From Cohnella caldifontis (GTDB lineage: Bacteria > Bacillota > Bacilli > Paenibacillales > Paenibacillaceae): 64,000 nt of DNA. Position 1 is the stretch's first letter. Each line of letters opens with the position of its first letter. Under the pieces are notes generated by a model. The model ran no database searches. It was not told the origin of the DNA and was given only the letters and a program-made list of their open reading frames with translations. Below, in pieces: positions 48,858 to 56,941 of the stretch. Made by a program: the position numbers and the translations under genes. The stretch lies in NCBI RefSeq assembly GCF_029360585.1, contig NZ_JAQZSJ010000001.1, positions 248,001 through 312,000 on the forward strand, given 5' to 3'.

Positions 48858-49438
48858 CCCGGCAACGATCCCGTCGTCGCCTGCAGCTGCCAGGCGTAGA
48901 CGGCCAGCAGCGTCTTCGCGTCGCAAATGCGGCCGTCCCTGATGTATTGCCAAGCCTGCTCCAGCGTGATCGCCTCGCAAGTCATGAACTCTTCCTCGTC
49001 CAAGTGGACTTCACCTTGACGCAGCTCATCCGCGTAATACAGATGCACCACTTCTTCGGCGAATCCGGGGGACGTGGAGAACGATTGCAGATGCTTCAGG
49101 CTCGCGGCTTTGAACCCCGTCTCCTCTTCCAGCTCCCGGCCCGCCGCCTCGAGCGGATCTTCCCCCGGCTCCAGCTTGCCCGCCGGAATTTCCACCTGCG
49201 CCTTCTCGAGCGGCTTGCGGAACTGCTCGACGACCAACATTTTCCCTTCCTCCGTGAGCGCCAGCACGGCGACCGCCCCGGGGTGCTTCACGATTTCGCG
49301 CGTCGCGGTTCCGCCGTCGGGCAGCCGCACCGTATCCACCTGCAGGGAGATCATGCGGCCCTGGAAAATCGGTTTCGTCTCGATCGTTTCTTCATAAAAA
49401 GGGTGTCTTCCCCCTTCGTTCGTCTTCAAAAGGTTCAT
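48854..49438 (-). CDS. nudF: ADP-ribose pyrophosphatase (Nudix)
   Basis: A 194-residue Nudix hydrolase splitting ADP-ribose to AMP and ribose 5-phosphate. The Nudix box is GEDPLEAAGRELEEETGFKA, near residues 90-110. The N-terminal beta part has ETKPIFQGRMISLQVDTV, and MLVVEQFRKPLEKAQVEIPA precedes the box. Start ATG 49438. It overlaps endoQ, so co-translated. The chromosomal neighbourhood (mciZ, spoIIM, fur) matches Bacillus. Confidence 0.95.
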   Translation of the reverse strand: MNLLKTNEGGRHPFYEETIETKPIFQGRMISLQVDTVRLPDGGTATREIVKHPGAVAVLALTEEGKMLVVEQFRKPLEKAQVEIPAGKLEPGEDPLEAAGRELEEETGFKAASLKHLQSFSTSPGFAEEVVHLYYADELRQGEVHLDEEEFMTCEAITLEQAWQYIRDGRICDAKTLLAVYAWQLQATTGSLPG

Positions 49439-49444
49439 CCTCCC

Positions 49445-49474
49445 GTCATGTTCCTGCCTTATTCCTCATAGGAT
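49445..49474 (+). promoter_or_regulatory. Candidate sigma-E promoter for mciZ
   Basis: GTCATGTT (49445-49452), 14 bp, CATAGGAT (49467-49474). This is near the sigma-E pattern KMATATT, 13-15 bp, CATACAnT. mciZ is under sigma-E in B. subtilis. The gene starts 91 bp downstream. Confidence 0.35.
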
Positions 49475-49564
49475 CAAGGTAACGGCTTGTCCCCGAGAAT
49501 GCAAGCCCCGAAGCGGAGAGAGCTCGATTCCGCCAATCTCCCGATTAGAGGAGGATCTTGCGAG

Positions 49565-49756
49565 ATGCTGAAACGATACGCCGCACCCGAACGGATTTCC
49601 TGGTCCGGGCGGGCATGGGAAATCCGCCATGCGTTGCGTCAGGAAATCCGCAATCGCGGGCGAGCGGCCCGCTTGGCCGATCTGCTGCCGGCTGCCCGAC
49701 CGCCGTTGCAGGCGGTTCCGCCGTCAGGCGGAGGCCGAAACGGAAAACCGGACTGA
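49565..49756 (+). CDS. mciZ: MciZ-like mother-cell inhibitor of FtsZ
   Basis: A 63-residue protein from an ATG after GAGGAGGATCTTGCGAG. The core MLKRYAAPERISWSGRAWEI, then RHALRQEIRN, lines up with B. subtilis MciZ (40 residues), whose central GKAWEIRAKLKE corresponds to GRAWEIRHALRQ. MciZ caps FtsZ filaments in the mother cell to stop a second division. The 23-residue Pro/Arg-rich C-terminal extension is not in the B. subtilis protein. It is divergent from nudF, the expected location. The gene is small, so the family call rests on this short alignment and context. Confidence 0.72.
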   Translation: MLKRYAAPERISWSGRAWEIRHALRQEIRNRGRAARLADLLPAARPPLQAVPPSGGGRNGKPD

Positions 49757-49792
49757 AAGGGAAGGAATCCGGAAGGCTGCCGAAAACATGCG

Positions 49793-49826
49793 AAACCAGG
49801 CGATGCGGTCGCAGGCCTGGTTTTTT
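49793..49826 (+). terminator. Terminator after mciZ
   Basis: AAACCAGGC (49793-49801) pairs with GCCTGGTTT (49815-49823), T run to 49826. It lies 37 bp after the mciZ stop. Confidence 0.88.
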
Positions 49827-49953
49827 CGATTGGCATTTTGAACTTATAAAAACCGCAGCAACCCGTTCGCATACACCGTTCATCAAGCTATGGGAGATCG
49901 GGTTAAGGGACACAGCGGCCGCTATGGGGGACATTCCTCGAACATTTGTACGC

Positions 49954-50084
49954 TAACGGACTCCGTTGCGCTTATTTAGAAAAATACGCTGCATCTTCGC
50001 AAATCGTTGCAAATAAGGGCTTCCGTGTCCGTTACGATTCGAGCATGACCCTTAATCCTCAAATAGCGGCTGCGGTGTCCGTTA
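49954..50084. repeat. Intergenic inverted/direct repeat with a GTGTCCGTTA core
   Basis: The unit AAATAAGGGC-TTCCGTGTCCGTTA at 50011-50034 recurs as AAATAGCGGC-TGCGGTGTCCGTTA at 50061-50084 (50-bp period). In reverse complement it is TAACGGACTCCGTTGCGC-TTATTT at 49954-49977. Thus one inverted and one direct copy sit in a 131-bp stretch between mciZ and the DoxX gene. The rest of 49827-50179 shows no gene. Confidence 0.65.
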
Positions 50085-50179
50085 GTTAGGATCGGCTCCG
50101 GACGATAAGGGGGGACCGTTGGAGCGTTTTTCGTCAACTCGTCAATCGATGAGAGGCAGAAAAAAACTTTAAATATCCC

Positions 50180-50210
50180 TTGACAGGAATATTCTCTATG
50201 GAGTATATTC
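50180..50210 (+). promoter_or_regulatory. Promoter of the DoxX gene with internal operator palindrome
   Basis: TTGACA (50180-50185), 18 bp, TATATT (50204-50209). A 24-bp near-perfect palindrome, GAATATtCTC and GAGtATATTC (50187-50210), fills the spacer and covers the -10. That is where a repressor would block RNA polymerase. MarR, HxlR or related redox regulators use such sites. No regulator gene is adjacent. Confidence 0.65.
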
Positions 50211-50251
50211 AAATCAAGGAATACAAAACAAATTTCAAGGAGAGATGGATC

Positions 50252-50683
50252 ATGAAAAAAGTACGGATCGCTTACTGGACGGTTACCACCCTGTTCTCGC
50301 TGCTGATGTTGTTCGCGGCCGTCCCGGCCATCATGGGAGAAGCGTCGACCGTCGAGCTGATTACCGAGCATTTAGGTTACCCGGACTACTTCGTCTTCTT
50401 CAGCGGAATCGTGAAGGTGATCGGCCTCGCGGCGATCTTGATCCCCGGCTTCCCCCGGCTGAAAGAATGGGCCTACGCCGGAATGGCCTTCGATTTGGTC
50501 GGCGTCGTGTATTCCGGCCTCGCGTCCGGCGAACCCGTCGCCTCCAACTTGCCGATGCTCGTTTACTTCCTGTTGCTCGCCGGATCTTACGTGCTCTACC
50601 ACAAGCTGAACGCCGCCGCGGGAGCGGCCGCGGCGGATGCCGGGAACTCGAAACAATCGAGGTTGGTCGGAGCCGGGGGTTAA
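50252..50683 (+). CDS. DoxX-family membrane protein
   Basis: A 143-residue protein with four TM segments (about 5-25, 47-66, 72-92, 100-120), including RIAYWTVTTLFSLLMLFAAV and FFSGIVKVIGLAAILIPGFP. The C-terminus is Ala-rich. DoxX-like proteins are often linked to quinone, thiol or oxidative-stress systems, but the role is not established for this one. AAGGAGAG lies just upstream of the ATG. It is monocistronic with its own operator-bearing promoter, convergent with the anti-sigma gene. Confidence 0.85.
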   Translation: MKKVRIAYWTVTTLFSLLMLFAAVPAIMGEASTVELITEHLGYPDYFVFFSGIVKVIGLAAILIPGFPRLKEWAYAGMAFDLVGVVYSGLASGEPVASNLPMLVYFLLLAGSYVLYHKLNAAAGAAAADAGNSKQSRLVGAGG

Positions 50684-50746
50684 CCCCGGTTTTTCGTCCG
50701 TCCGGCCGTCTCCGTTCCCAGCCCCCGCGATCGACCGCCGGCCGGA

Positions 50747-51535
50747 TCACGGGCTTCCCGTCAGTTTGACGTGAGCGGTTTCCGGTGCCGTCGGTTTCTC
50801 GCTCCCGCCTTTGGGCTCGATCGTGAAGGACACGTCCCGCACGTCCCGTACGGGCGGCAGATGGGAATACAAATGCCCTTGGGCCCGATGGAATTCCACC
50901 AATCCCAGGCTGGTGAGCCCGCCGGGAACGTCCCCCCAAGCCTGCAAATCGTTGGTGTCCGCGGGCAGCAAGCCTTCGATCAGCACGAACATCTCGCCCG
51001 TGCGGCCGTTCACCCACACGGTGACGGCTTTTTTTCCGTCCGCGACCGGTACGCCCGGCGCGAACGAAGAAGCCACCGCGTACACCTTCGTGTCGGGATC
51101 GCTGATGACCGCCGCCCCTACCGGCTCATGCAGCCGGGCGTATTCCAGCGGGGCCAGTCCTCCCGATCTTGCCTCCGGTACCGGACGCTGCGGCAATTCC
51201 CGCAGGAGCAGCCCGGATACGAGCAGCACGCAGGCCAGCGCGGCGCCGGCCAACAGCAACGGCCGCTTCGCCAGCCTTTTTTTCCAACTTCTTCTCCATA
51301 CCGCCATCCGCAGCGAACGTCGAACGCGCTCCCCCGGCATCGGATCGCCCGCGGTCCCCGTCTCCGCCGACACCTCCGGCTTGCCGAGCAGCTCCCGCCA
51401 TTGCGCGAACGTCCGCCTGCACGCGGCGCAAGTCTCGAGATGCCTCTCCATGGCCCAGGCGGTTTCCTCCGGCAGGCGTTTCAAATGCCAATCGATCCAT
51501 TTTTCCTCGGGCACCCCGCAGCTCCGCTCATTCAC
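50747..51535 (-). CDS. Anti-sigma factor (ZAS-type zinc domain, RskA-like C-terminus)
   Basis: A 262-residue protein. The N-terminus has an anti-sigma zinc domain with H40-LETCAACRR (HxxxCxxC). One TM segment follows (about 92-110, LLLAGAALACVLLVSGLLL). The external domain (about 130-262) with VWVNGRTGEMFVLIEGLLPA and LQAWGDVPGGL is the RskA/anti-sigma-K type. It should hold its cognate ECF sigma factor at the membrane until regulated proteolysis. It overlaps the sigma gene by 8 bp. Confidence 0.9.
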   Translation of the reverse strand: MNERSCGVPEEKWIDWHLKRLPEETAWAMERHLETCAACRRTFAQWRELLGKPEVSAETGTAGDPMPGERVRRSLRMAVWRRSWKKRLAKRPLLLAGAALACVLLVSGLLLRELPQRPVPEARSGGLAPLEYARLHEPVGAAVISDPDTKVYAVASSFAPGVPVADGKKAVTVWVNGRTGEMFVLIEGLLPADTNDLQAWGDVPGGLTSLGLVEFHRAQGHLYSHLPPVRDVRDVSFTIEPKGGSEKPTAPETAHVKLTGSP

Positions 51536-52130
51536 CGCGTCCGCCCCCTTCCGCCCATCCGAGCCTTTCCATCGCTTTGCGCAAGTGCGACAAGCCGTAC
51601 CGCACCCGCGATTTCACCGTGCCGAGCGGCACTTTCCAGTTCTCCGCGAGCTCGCGCTGGCTTCGGTAATCATAGAACGCCGCGGCCAGCGTCTGCCGCT
51701 GGGCGCCCGGCAAATCCCCCCAAGCCCGGCGGAGCGCTTCCCGCTCCAGCCGGTTCAGCACGCGGCGTTCCAAATCGCCGGCATCCGATCCTCGCGGCTC
51801 CGGCCACGCGTTCGCGGCGGATTCGAGCACCACGCGCTTGCGTTTGCGCAGCCGGTCCAAACAGCGGCTTTTCGCCAGCACCGCCAGCCATGCCTCTACC
51901 GATCCCCGGGCCGGATCGTAACGCTCCGGTTTCGCGATGACGCTCATCAGGACGTCATGGCAGACGTCTTCGGCCTCCATCCGATCGCCCAGCATTTTGC
52001 AGCCGAGCCCCATGACGAACGGGGCGGCCTCCTCGTAAAAACGGTCGAACGCCTGAAGCGATCCTTCGCGGATTTGCCGCAGCAGATCCGCCAGGCTCTC
52101 CTCTTCCGTACGGCGTTTTGGCGCTTCCAT
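51528..52130 (-). CDS. ECF-type RNA polymerase sigma factor (SigK-like)
   Basis: A 200-residue sigma-70 factor with only regions 2 and 4. Region 2 (AFDRFYEEAAPFVMGLGCKM, AEDVCHDVLMSVIAKPERYD, SVEAWLAVLAKSRCLDRLRK) and region 4 (QRELAENWKVPLGTVKSRVR) are typical of the RpoE/SigK ECF groups. Its anti-sigma is translated directly downstream. ATG at 52130 was chosen, since GGAGG is upstream. GTG at 52142 is possible. It is divergent from the NEW3/ABC operon, which may be its target. Confidence 0.9.
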   Translation of the reverse strand: MEAPKRRTEEESLADLLRQIREGSLQAFDRFYEEAAPFVMGLGCKMLGDRMEAEDVCHDVLMSVIAKPERYDPARGSVEAWLAVLAKSRCLDRLRKRKRVVLESAANAWPEPRGSDAGDLERRVLNRLEREALRRAWGDLPGAQRQTLAAAFYDYRSQRELAENWKVPLGTVKSRVRYGLSHLRKAMERLGWAEGGGRGE

Positions 52131-52336
52131 GATCGCAGGCACCTCCGAAATCCATCGTCGCTCCCTCTTTTTTTATACATACCAAAAAACGCGGCGTTCG
52201 TTAACGTACCGCGGCCGTTTTTTATCTGCCTTTAAGCTTCCTTTAAGCGAACTTTTAATTTTCGGCCTAAATCCGGCGGCCGCCTTCGTGCGTAGAGGAG
52301 GTGAAATCAAAATCGACTTGGGAGGGTCATCCGAAC

Positions 52337-53488
52337 ATGAAACGCTTTACCGGTTCCGTACGCTTGATCATGACGGCGCTGCTCTGCCTGCTGGCAGCGG
52401 CGTCGGCCGCGCCGGCATACGCCGCGGGCGGAGGCAAGGTTTACACCCCGTATACCGATTTGTCCGCGCCGCCCGGGGAGACGATCAACTATTCCGTAGA
52501 CTTGATCAACGATTCCGCGGACATCCTGACGGCTGCCGTAGGGTTCAGCGCTCCTTCGGGGTGGACGTACGAGCTGACGGCCGGGGGAAACAACATCCGC
52601 CAGATCTCGGTCAAACCGAACGATACCCAGACGATGAACCTGACGCTTCACGTGCCGCTGGAGGTGGAAAAAGGCGACTACTCCTTCCAGCTCAGCGCGG
52701 GGGCTTTCGGCACGCTGCCGATCAAAGTGAACGTCTCGGAGAAAGGCTCCTACAAATCCGAGCTCACCGTCGATCAGCCCAACATGCAAGGTCATTCCGA
52801 CTCCACGTTCACGTACAGCCTGTCGCTGAACAACCGCACCGCATCCAAGCAGACGTACGCGCTGACCGCGGAAGCGCCGTCCGGCTGGGACGGCAAATTC
52901 ACGGTAGACGGCAACGGCGTAACCAGCGTGGACATCGATCCGGGCGCGTCCAAAACCGTTACGCTCAACCTGACGCCGGCGGAAAACGCGAAAGCCGACA
53001 CCTATAAAGTCGCCGTCCACGCGGCGAGCGGCAGCTCGACCGCCGACGCGGAAGTGGAAGCCGTCATCACCGGGACATACGCCATGACGCTGTCCACTTC
53101 CGACGAAAGGCTCAGCGCGGACGTTACGGCCGGCCACGAACGCAAGCTGGAGCTGGTCGTGAAAAACACGGGCTCCGCGGACCTGACCGACATCAATCTG
53201 ACCAGCACGCCGCCCGCGAACTGGGAGATCAGCTTCGAACCCAAAACGATCAACACGCTGAAGGCAGGCGAATCCAAGCCGGTCACGGCGACGATCAAAG
53301 CTTCCGGCAAAGCGCTGGCCGGCGACTACGTGGTCGGCCTGACGGCGCAGGCTTCCGAGAAATCCGCCGACGCCGCGATCCGCATGACCGTGAAATCCTC
53401 GGTCCTCTGGGGCTGGATCGGGGTGCTCATCATTCTGGCCGTCATCGCCGGCGTCTACGGCTTGTTCCGGAAATACGGGAGGCGGTAA
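52337..53488 (+). CDS. Secreted/anchored NEW3-domain protein (COG1470)
   Basis: A 383-residue protein. Signal peptide (about 5-28, SVRLIMTALLCLLAAASAAP, AYA site). Three or four Ig-like NEW3 domains follow, with repeated patterns (YTDLSAPPGETINYSVDLIN, NNRTASKQTYALTAEAPSGW, KNTGSADLTDINLTSTPPAN). A C-terminal TM segment (about 361-379, WIGVLIILAVIAGVYGLF) and a basic end anchor it with the domains outside. Such proteins are encoded with an ABC ATPase and permease, as here. They may bind a carbohydrate or help export. Its stop overlaps the ATPase start. Confidence 0.88.
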   Translation: MKRFTGSVRLIMTALLCLLAAASAAPAYAAGGGKVYTPYTDLSAPPGETINYSVDLINDSADILTAAVGFSAPSGWTYELTAGGNNIRQISVKPNDTQTMNLTLHVPLEVEKGDYSFQLSAGAFGTLPIKVNVSEKGSYKSELTVDQPNMQGHSDSTFTYSLSLNNRTASKQTYALTAEAPSGWDGKFTVDGNGVTSVDIDPGASKTVTLNLTPAENAKADTYKVAVHAASGSSTADAEVEAVITGTYAMTLSTSDERLSADVTAGHERKLELVVKNTGSADLTDINLTSTPPANWEISFEPKTINTLKAGESKPVTATIKASGKALAGDYVVGLTAQASEKSADAAIRMTVKSSVLWGWIGVLIILAVIAGVYGLFRKYGRR

Positions 53489-54498
53489 TGTTGTCCATCC
53501 AAGCGGATAACCCGGTGATCGAGCTCAAAAGCCTCGTCAAAAAATACGGAGATTTCACCGCGGTCGACTACTTGTCCCTGAACGTATACCCAGGGGAAAT
53601 CTTCGGACTGCTCGGCCCGAACGGCGCCGGCAAAACGACGACGATCCTGATGATGCTGGGCCTCACGGAGCCGACCTCCGGTTCCGTTAAAGTGTGCGGA
53701 ATCGACTCGACGCGCAATCCGATGCAGGTCAAACGCAAAGTCGGCTACATGCCCGACGACGTCGGGTTTTACGAGGACCGCTCGGCCTTCGACAACTTGA
53801 TGTACACCTCCGGGCTGAACCGCATCCCGCCGAAGGAAGGCCGGGAGCGGGCGCTTCGGCTGCTCGAGCGGGTCGGCCTCGCCGAAGCCGCCCATAAGCG
53901 CGTCGGCACGTTCTCCCGCGGGATGCGGCAGCGGCTGGGGCTGGCGGACGTGCTGATCAAGCAGCCGGAAGTGATCATCCTCGACGAGCCGACGCTCGGC
54001 ATCGACCCGGAGGGCGTGCGGGAGCTGCTCGCGCTGATCGAGGAACTCAGCCGCAAGGAAGGCCTGACCGTGCTCCTGTCCTCGCACCACCTGCACCAAG
54101 TGCAGCAAATCTGCGACCGCGTCGGCCTGTTCGTGCGCGGCAAGCTGATCGCCTCCGGCGACATCGATACGCTGTCCCGGCAACTGGACGGCGCTCCAGC
54201 CCACCGCATCGAGTTGGACGTCGCGACGGCGGCTGAACCGATCGAGGATTCGATCCGCGGCATGGAAGGCGTCTTGTCCGTCACCCGCAAAGAGACGGAA
54301 CGCCTCGCCTCTTCCCAGGGGGAAGCCGCGCCGGTTACGCTCGTCGTCACTTCCCATTCGGACCTGACGGCCGAGCTGGCCGACTTCGTCGTCCGCCAAG
54401 GCGTCCGGATCCATGGCCTTCGTCCGCACCGCTACGGGCTGGACGACATTTATCACCGTTACTTCGAAGGAGGCGAAACCCGTGAGCGTATGGGCTGA
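53488..54498 (+). CDS. ABC transporter ATP-binding protein
   Basis: A 336-residue ATPase. Walker A is LLGPNGAGKTTTILMMLGL (about 41-50). Next come KVGYMPDDVGFYEDRSAFDN (Q-loop region), TFSRGMRQRLGLADVLI (signature), VIILDEPTLGIDPEGV (Walker B), and H-loop His in LLSSHHLHQV. The C-terminal 110 residues are a family-specific extension. ATG overlaps the upstream stop by one base. With the permease it forms a putative exporter whose third part is the NEW3 protein. Confidence 0.93.
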   Translation: MLSIQADNPVIELKSLVKKYGDFTAVDYLSLNVYPGEIFGLLGPNGAGKTTTILMMLGLTEPTSGSVKVCGIDSTRNPMQVKRKVGYMPDDVGFYEDRSAFDNLMYTSGLNRIPPKEGRERALRLLERVGLAEAAHKRVGTFSRGMRQRLGLADVLIKQPEVIILDEPTLGIDPEGVRELLALIEELSRKEGLTVLLSSHHLHQVQQICDRVGLFVRGKLIASGDIDTLSRQLDGAPAHRIELDVATAAEPIEDSIRGMEGVLSVTRKETERLASSQGEAAPVTLVVTSHSDLTAELADFVVRQGVRIHGLRPHRYGLDDIYHRYFEGGETRERMG

Positions 54499-55528
54499 CA
54501 AATGGCGCGCCGCCATCGGCGGCAACCCGAGGCGGAAGGAAGCCGATTCCGCCGGCGTGACCGGCCGGAGTACCCCGCCCTTCTGGGTGATGGTGCAGAA
54601 GGAGTTCGGCGACCATATCCGCAGCTGGCGGTTCGTCATCCTGCTCGCCATCATCACCCTGGCCTGCGTCGGCTCGATCTACGCCGCGATCACGGCGCTG
54701 AAGGCCGGCGTATCCAGCACCGACGATCCGACGGATACCCGGTTCCTGTTCCTCAGCATGTTCACGGCATCGGACGGCAACTTGCCCAACTTCCTGACGT
54801 TCCTCTCGTTCCTGGCGCCGCTCATCGGCATCGCCATCGGCTTCGACTCGGTAAACTCCGAGCGGAACAAAGGAACGCTCAGCCGCGTGCTGTCCCAGCC
54901 GGTGCACCGGGACGACTTCCTGAACGCCAAGTTCGTCGCGGGCCTCTTGCTGATCGCCGTCGTCATTTTCTCCCTAGGCTTCCTCGTCATGGGGATGGGG
55001 CTGTTCACGATCGGCTACCCTCCGACGCCGGAGGAATTCGGCCGCGTCGTCGTCGTGCTGCTCATGACGACGGTGTACGTCGGCCTATGGCTGAACTTGT
55101 CATTGCTGTTCTCCGTCCGGTTCAAGCAAGCGGCCACTTCCGCCTTGTCCGGCATCGCGCTATGGATTTTCTTCCTGGTGTTCTACGGCATGATCCTGAA
55201 CTTGATCGCGGGAGCGATCACGCCTTCGGATACGAGCGACGCGTCGTCGGTGATCCAGTATTCCAACACGATGCAATTCCTGTCCCGCATCTCGCCTTCG
55301 GAACTGTTCCAGGAAGCGGCCCAGACGCTGCTTTTGCCGGACACGCGGACGCTGAACCCGTTCGTGACGCAGGAGCAGGCGTATCTGGCCATCTCCGCGC
55401 CGCTGTCATTCGGGCAAAGCCTGCTGCTCGTGTGGCCGCACATCGTCGCCATGATCGCCGAAACGGCGGTTTGCTTCGCCGCCTCCTACGTGCTGTTCAT
55501 GCGGCAGGAAGTGCGCTCGCGCTCCTGA
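54482..55528 (+). CDS. ABC transporter permease (ABC-2 type)
   Basis: A 348-residue membrane protein. It starts at a GTG (54482) behind GAAGGAGG, overlapping the ATPase gene by 17 bp. About six TM segments: the first at 52-75 (FVILLAIITLACVGSIYAAI), a loop with SERNKGTLSRVLSQPVHRDD (typical of NatB/ABC-2 permeases), then further spans. The last is IVAMIAETAVCFAASYVLFM at the C-terminus. A terminator follows. Substrate unknown. Confidence 0.9.
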   Translation: MSVWADKWRAAIGGNPRRKEADSAGVTGRSTPPFWVMVQKEFGDHIRSWRFVILLAIITLACVGSIYAAITALKAGVSSTDDPTDTRFLFLSMFTASDGNLPNFLTFLSFLAPLIGIAIGFDSVNSERNKGTLSRVLSQPVHRDDFLNAKFVAGLLLIAVVIFSLGFLVMGMGLFTIGYPPTPEEFGRVVVVLLMTTVYVGLWLNLSLLFSVRFKQAATSALSGIALWIFFLVFYGMILNLIAGAITPSDTSDASSVIQYSNTMQFLSRISPSELFQEAAQTLLLPDTRTLNPFVTQEQAYLAISAPLSFGQSLLLVWPHIVAMIAETAVCFAASYVLFMRQEVRSRS

Positions 55529-55554
55529 TTTCGCCATCAGGCCGACCAAGATTC

Positions 55555-55581
55555 CCTCCCCTCGCGCTGGGGAGGTTTCTT
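55555..55581 (+). terminator. Terminator after the NEW3/ABC operon
   Basis: CCTCCCC (55555-55561) pairs with GGGGAGG (55569-55575), followed by TTTCTT. Confidence 0.8.
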
Positions 55582-55647
55582 CATGCCGTTCGGCCGCATA
55601 CTGCCGCATCCGAATCCCGCATATACTCCGTCAGGGGAGGGGATCGC

Positions 55648-56793
55648 GTGAACTACGGCGTGCGGGTCCAAAGCGCAAGGGGCGCCGAATGCGCGTCGGG
55701 TCGGGTTCCTGTCGTATCGTACTGGGAGTGGGAACGGATGGCCCGCCGTAAGCTGCCCCTATTCGCTTTCGATTACGTCGCGGGAGGCGCGGGCGGCGAA
55801 AGCACGATCCGGGCCAACCGCCGCTCCTTCGAACAATGGAAGATCGTTCCCCGGCTGATGAGCGGCGTTTCGGACCGGAAGCTGACCGTGGAGCTCTTCG
55901 GCCGAACGTACCCGTTCCCGATCGGATTGGCCCCGACCGCCAGCCAAGGGCTTTTTCACGGGATGGGAGAAGTCGCGACGGCCAAAGCCGCTGCCGCGTT
56001 AGGCATTCCTTTTATCCTTAGCACAAGCTCCTCGTATTCCATCGAGGAGGTAGCCTCCACGGGGGCTCCCCGATGGTTCCAGCTCTATCCGGGCAACGAC
56101 CGCGATGTCATGTTCAGTCTGGTTTCGCGAGCCGAGAAAGCCGGTTATACCGCCATCGTCTTCACGCCGGACCGGCCCGAGATCGGTTGGAGGGAAAGAA
56201 ATATCCGAAACTGCCTTTCCACATACATCGGCCCATACGCGTCAGGCAATTTGCGATCCGACCCGGTCGTGAGGAAGAAATACGGGGAACCGCTCGCGTC
56301 CCAGGCCGCCCTGGCCCTCATCACCAATCCGGGCGTTACCGCGGCCGACATGCAATTCGTCCGCTCGATCACCAGACTTCCGCTGCTGGTTAAAGGGGTG
56401 CTCCATCCCGAAGACGCGGAAACGTCGATTCGTTTCGGCGCGGACGGCCTCATCGTATCCAACCACGGGGGACGGCACGTCGACGGGGCGATCGCGGCGC
56501 TCGAGGCGCTTCCGTCCGTCGCCATGGCGGTCGGCAGCCGCGTTCCCGTACTGTTCGACAGCGGCATCCGGCATGGAGCGGATCTGTTTAAAGCGCTGGC
56601 GCTAGGCGCGAAAATGGCGTTTATCGGGAGGCCTTACGTGTACGGGTTGGCGGTGAGCGGCGAAATCGGGGTGCGAACGGTCGCGGAAAATTTGCTGGCC
56701 GATTTCGATCTGAACCTCGGAAATTCGGGAATCCGCTACGCAGCGCAGCTGCACAAGACGCACCTTGTTCGATCGGTCTGCGAAAGCCCGTGA
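55648..56793 (+). CDS. FMN-dependent alpha-hydroxy-acid oxidase (lactate oxidase/monooxygenase-like)
   Basis: A 381-residue TIM-barrel flavoenzyme. Start GTG 55648 behind AGGGGAGGGGATCGC. Motifs: FDYVAGGAGGESTIRANRRS (FMN site), IGLAPTASQGLFHGMGE, STSSSYSIEEVA, FQLYPGNDRD, LLVKGVLHPEDA (Lys) and SNHGGRHVDGAI (catalytic His followed by Arg). The usual family signature is SNHGGRQLD, so HVD is a variant. Substrate might be L-lactate or a related 2-hydroxy acid. Single gene with its own terminator. Confidence 0.9.
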   Translation: MNYGVRVQSARGAECASGRVPVVSYWEWERMARRKLPLFAFDYVAGGAGGESTIRANRRSFEQWKIVPRLMSGVSDRKLTVELFGRTYPFPIGLAPTASQGLFHGMGEVATAKAAAALGIPFILSTSSSYSIEEVASTGAPRWFQLYPGNDRDVMFSLVSRAEKAGYTAIVFTPDRPEIGWRERNIRNCLSTYIGPYASGNLRSDPVVRKKYGEPLASQAALALITNPGVTAADMQFVRSITRLPLLVKGVLHPEDAETSIRFGADGLIVSNHGGRHVDGAIAALEALPSVAMAVGSRVPVLFDSGIRHGADLFKALALGAKMAFIGRPYVYGLAVSGEIGVRTVAENLLADFDLNLGNSGIRYAAQLHKTHLVRSVCESP

Positions 56794-56881
56794 GTCCGCC
56801 CTGGTCCGATTCGGATCCGCGGGTCGGGGAAGCAGCCGATCCCCGGCAGGCCGCGTGTACGGCATCGACCGTCCGAACCGC

Positions 56882-56930
56882 AAAAAAAGCCTCCGGTTCC
56901 GCTTAAACAAGCGGAATTCGGAGGCTTTCT
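56882..56930. terminator. Bidirectional terminator (oxidase gene / PepT-like gene)
   Basis: AAAGCCTCCG and CGGAGGCTTT arms with an inner TTCCGC/GCGGAA stem, between the converging genes. A run on the left and T-rich tail on the right. Confidence 0.88.
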
Positions 56931-56941
56931 CTCTCAATGGC

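Noticed and set aside
54502-55650. Long plus-strand frame upstream of the alpha-hydroxy-acid oxidase
   Set aside because: It is an out-of-frame shadow of the ABC permease. The oxidase starts at GTG 55648 behind a strong ribosome site and after a terminator.
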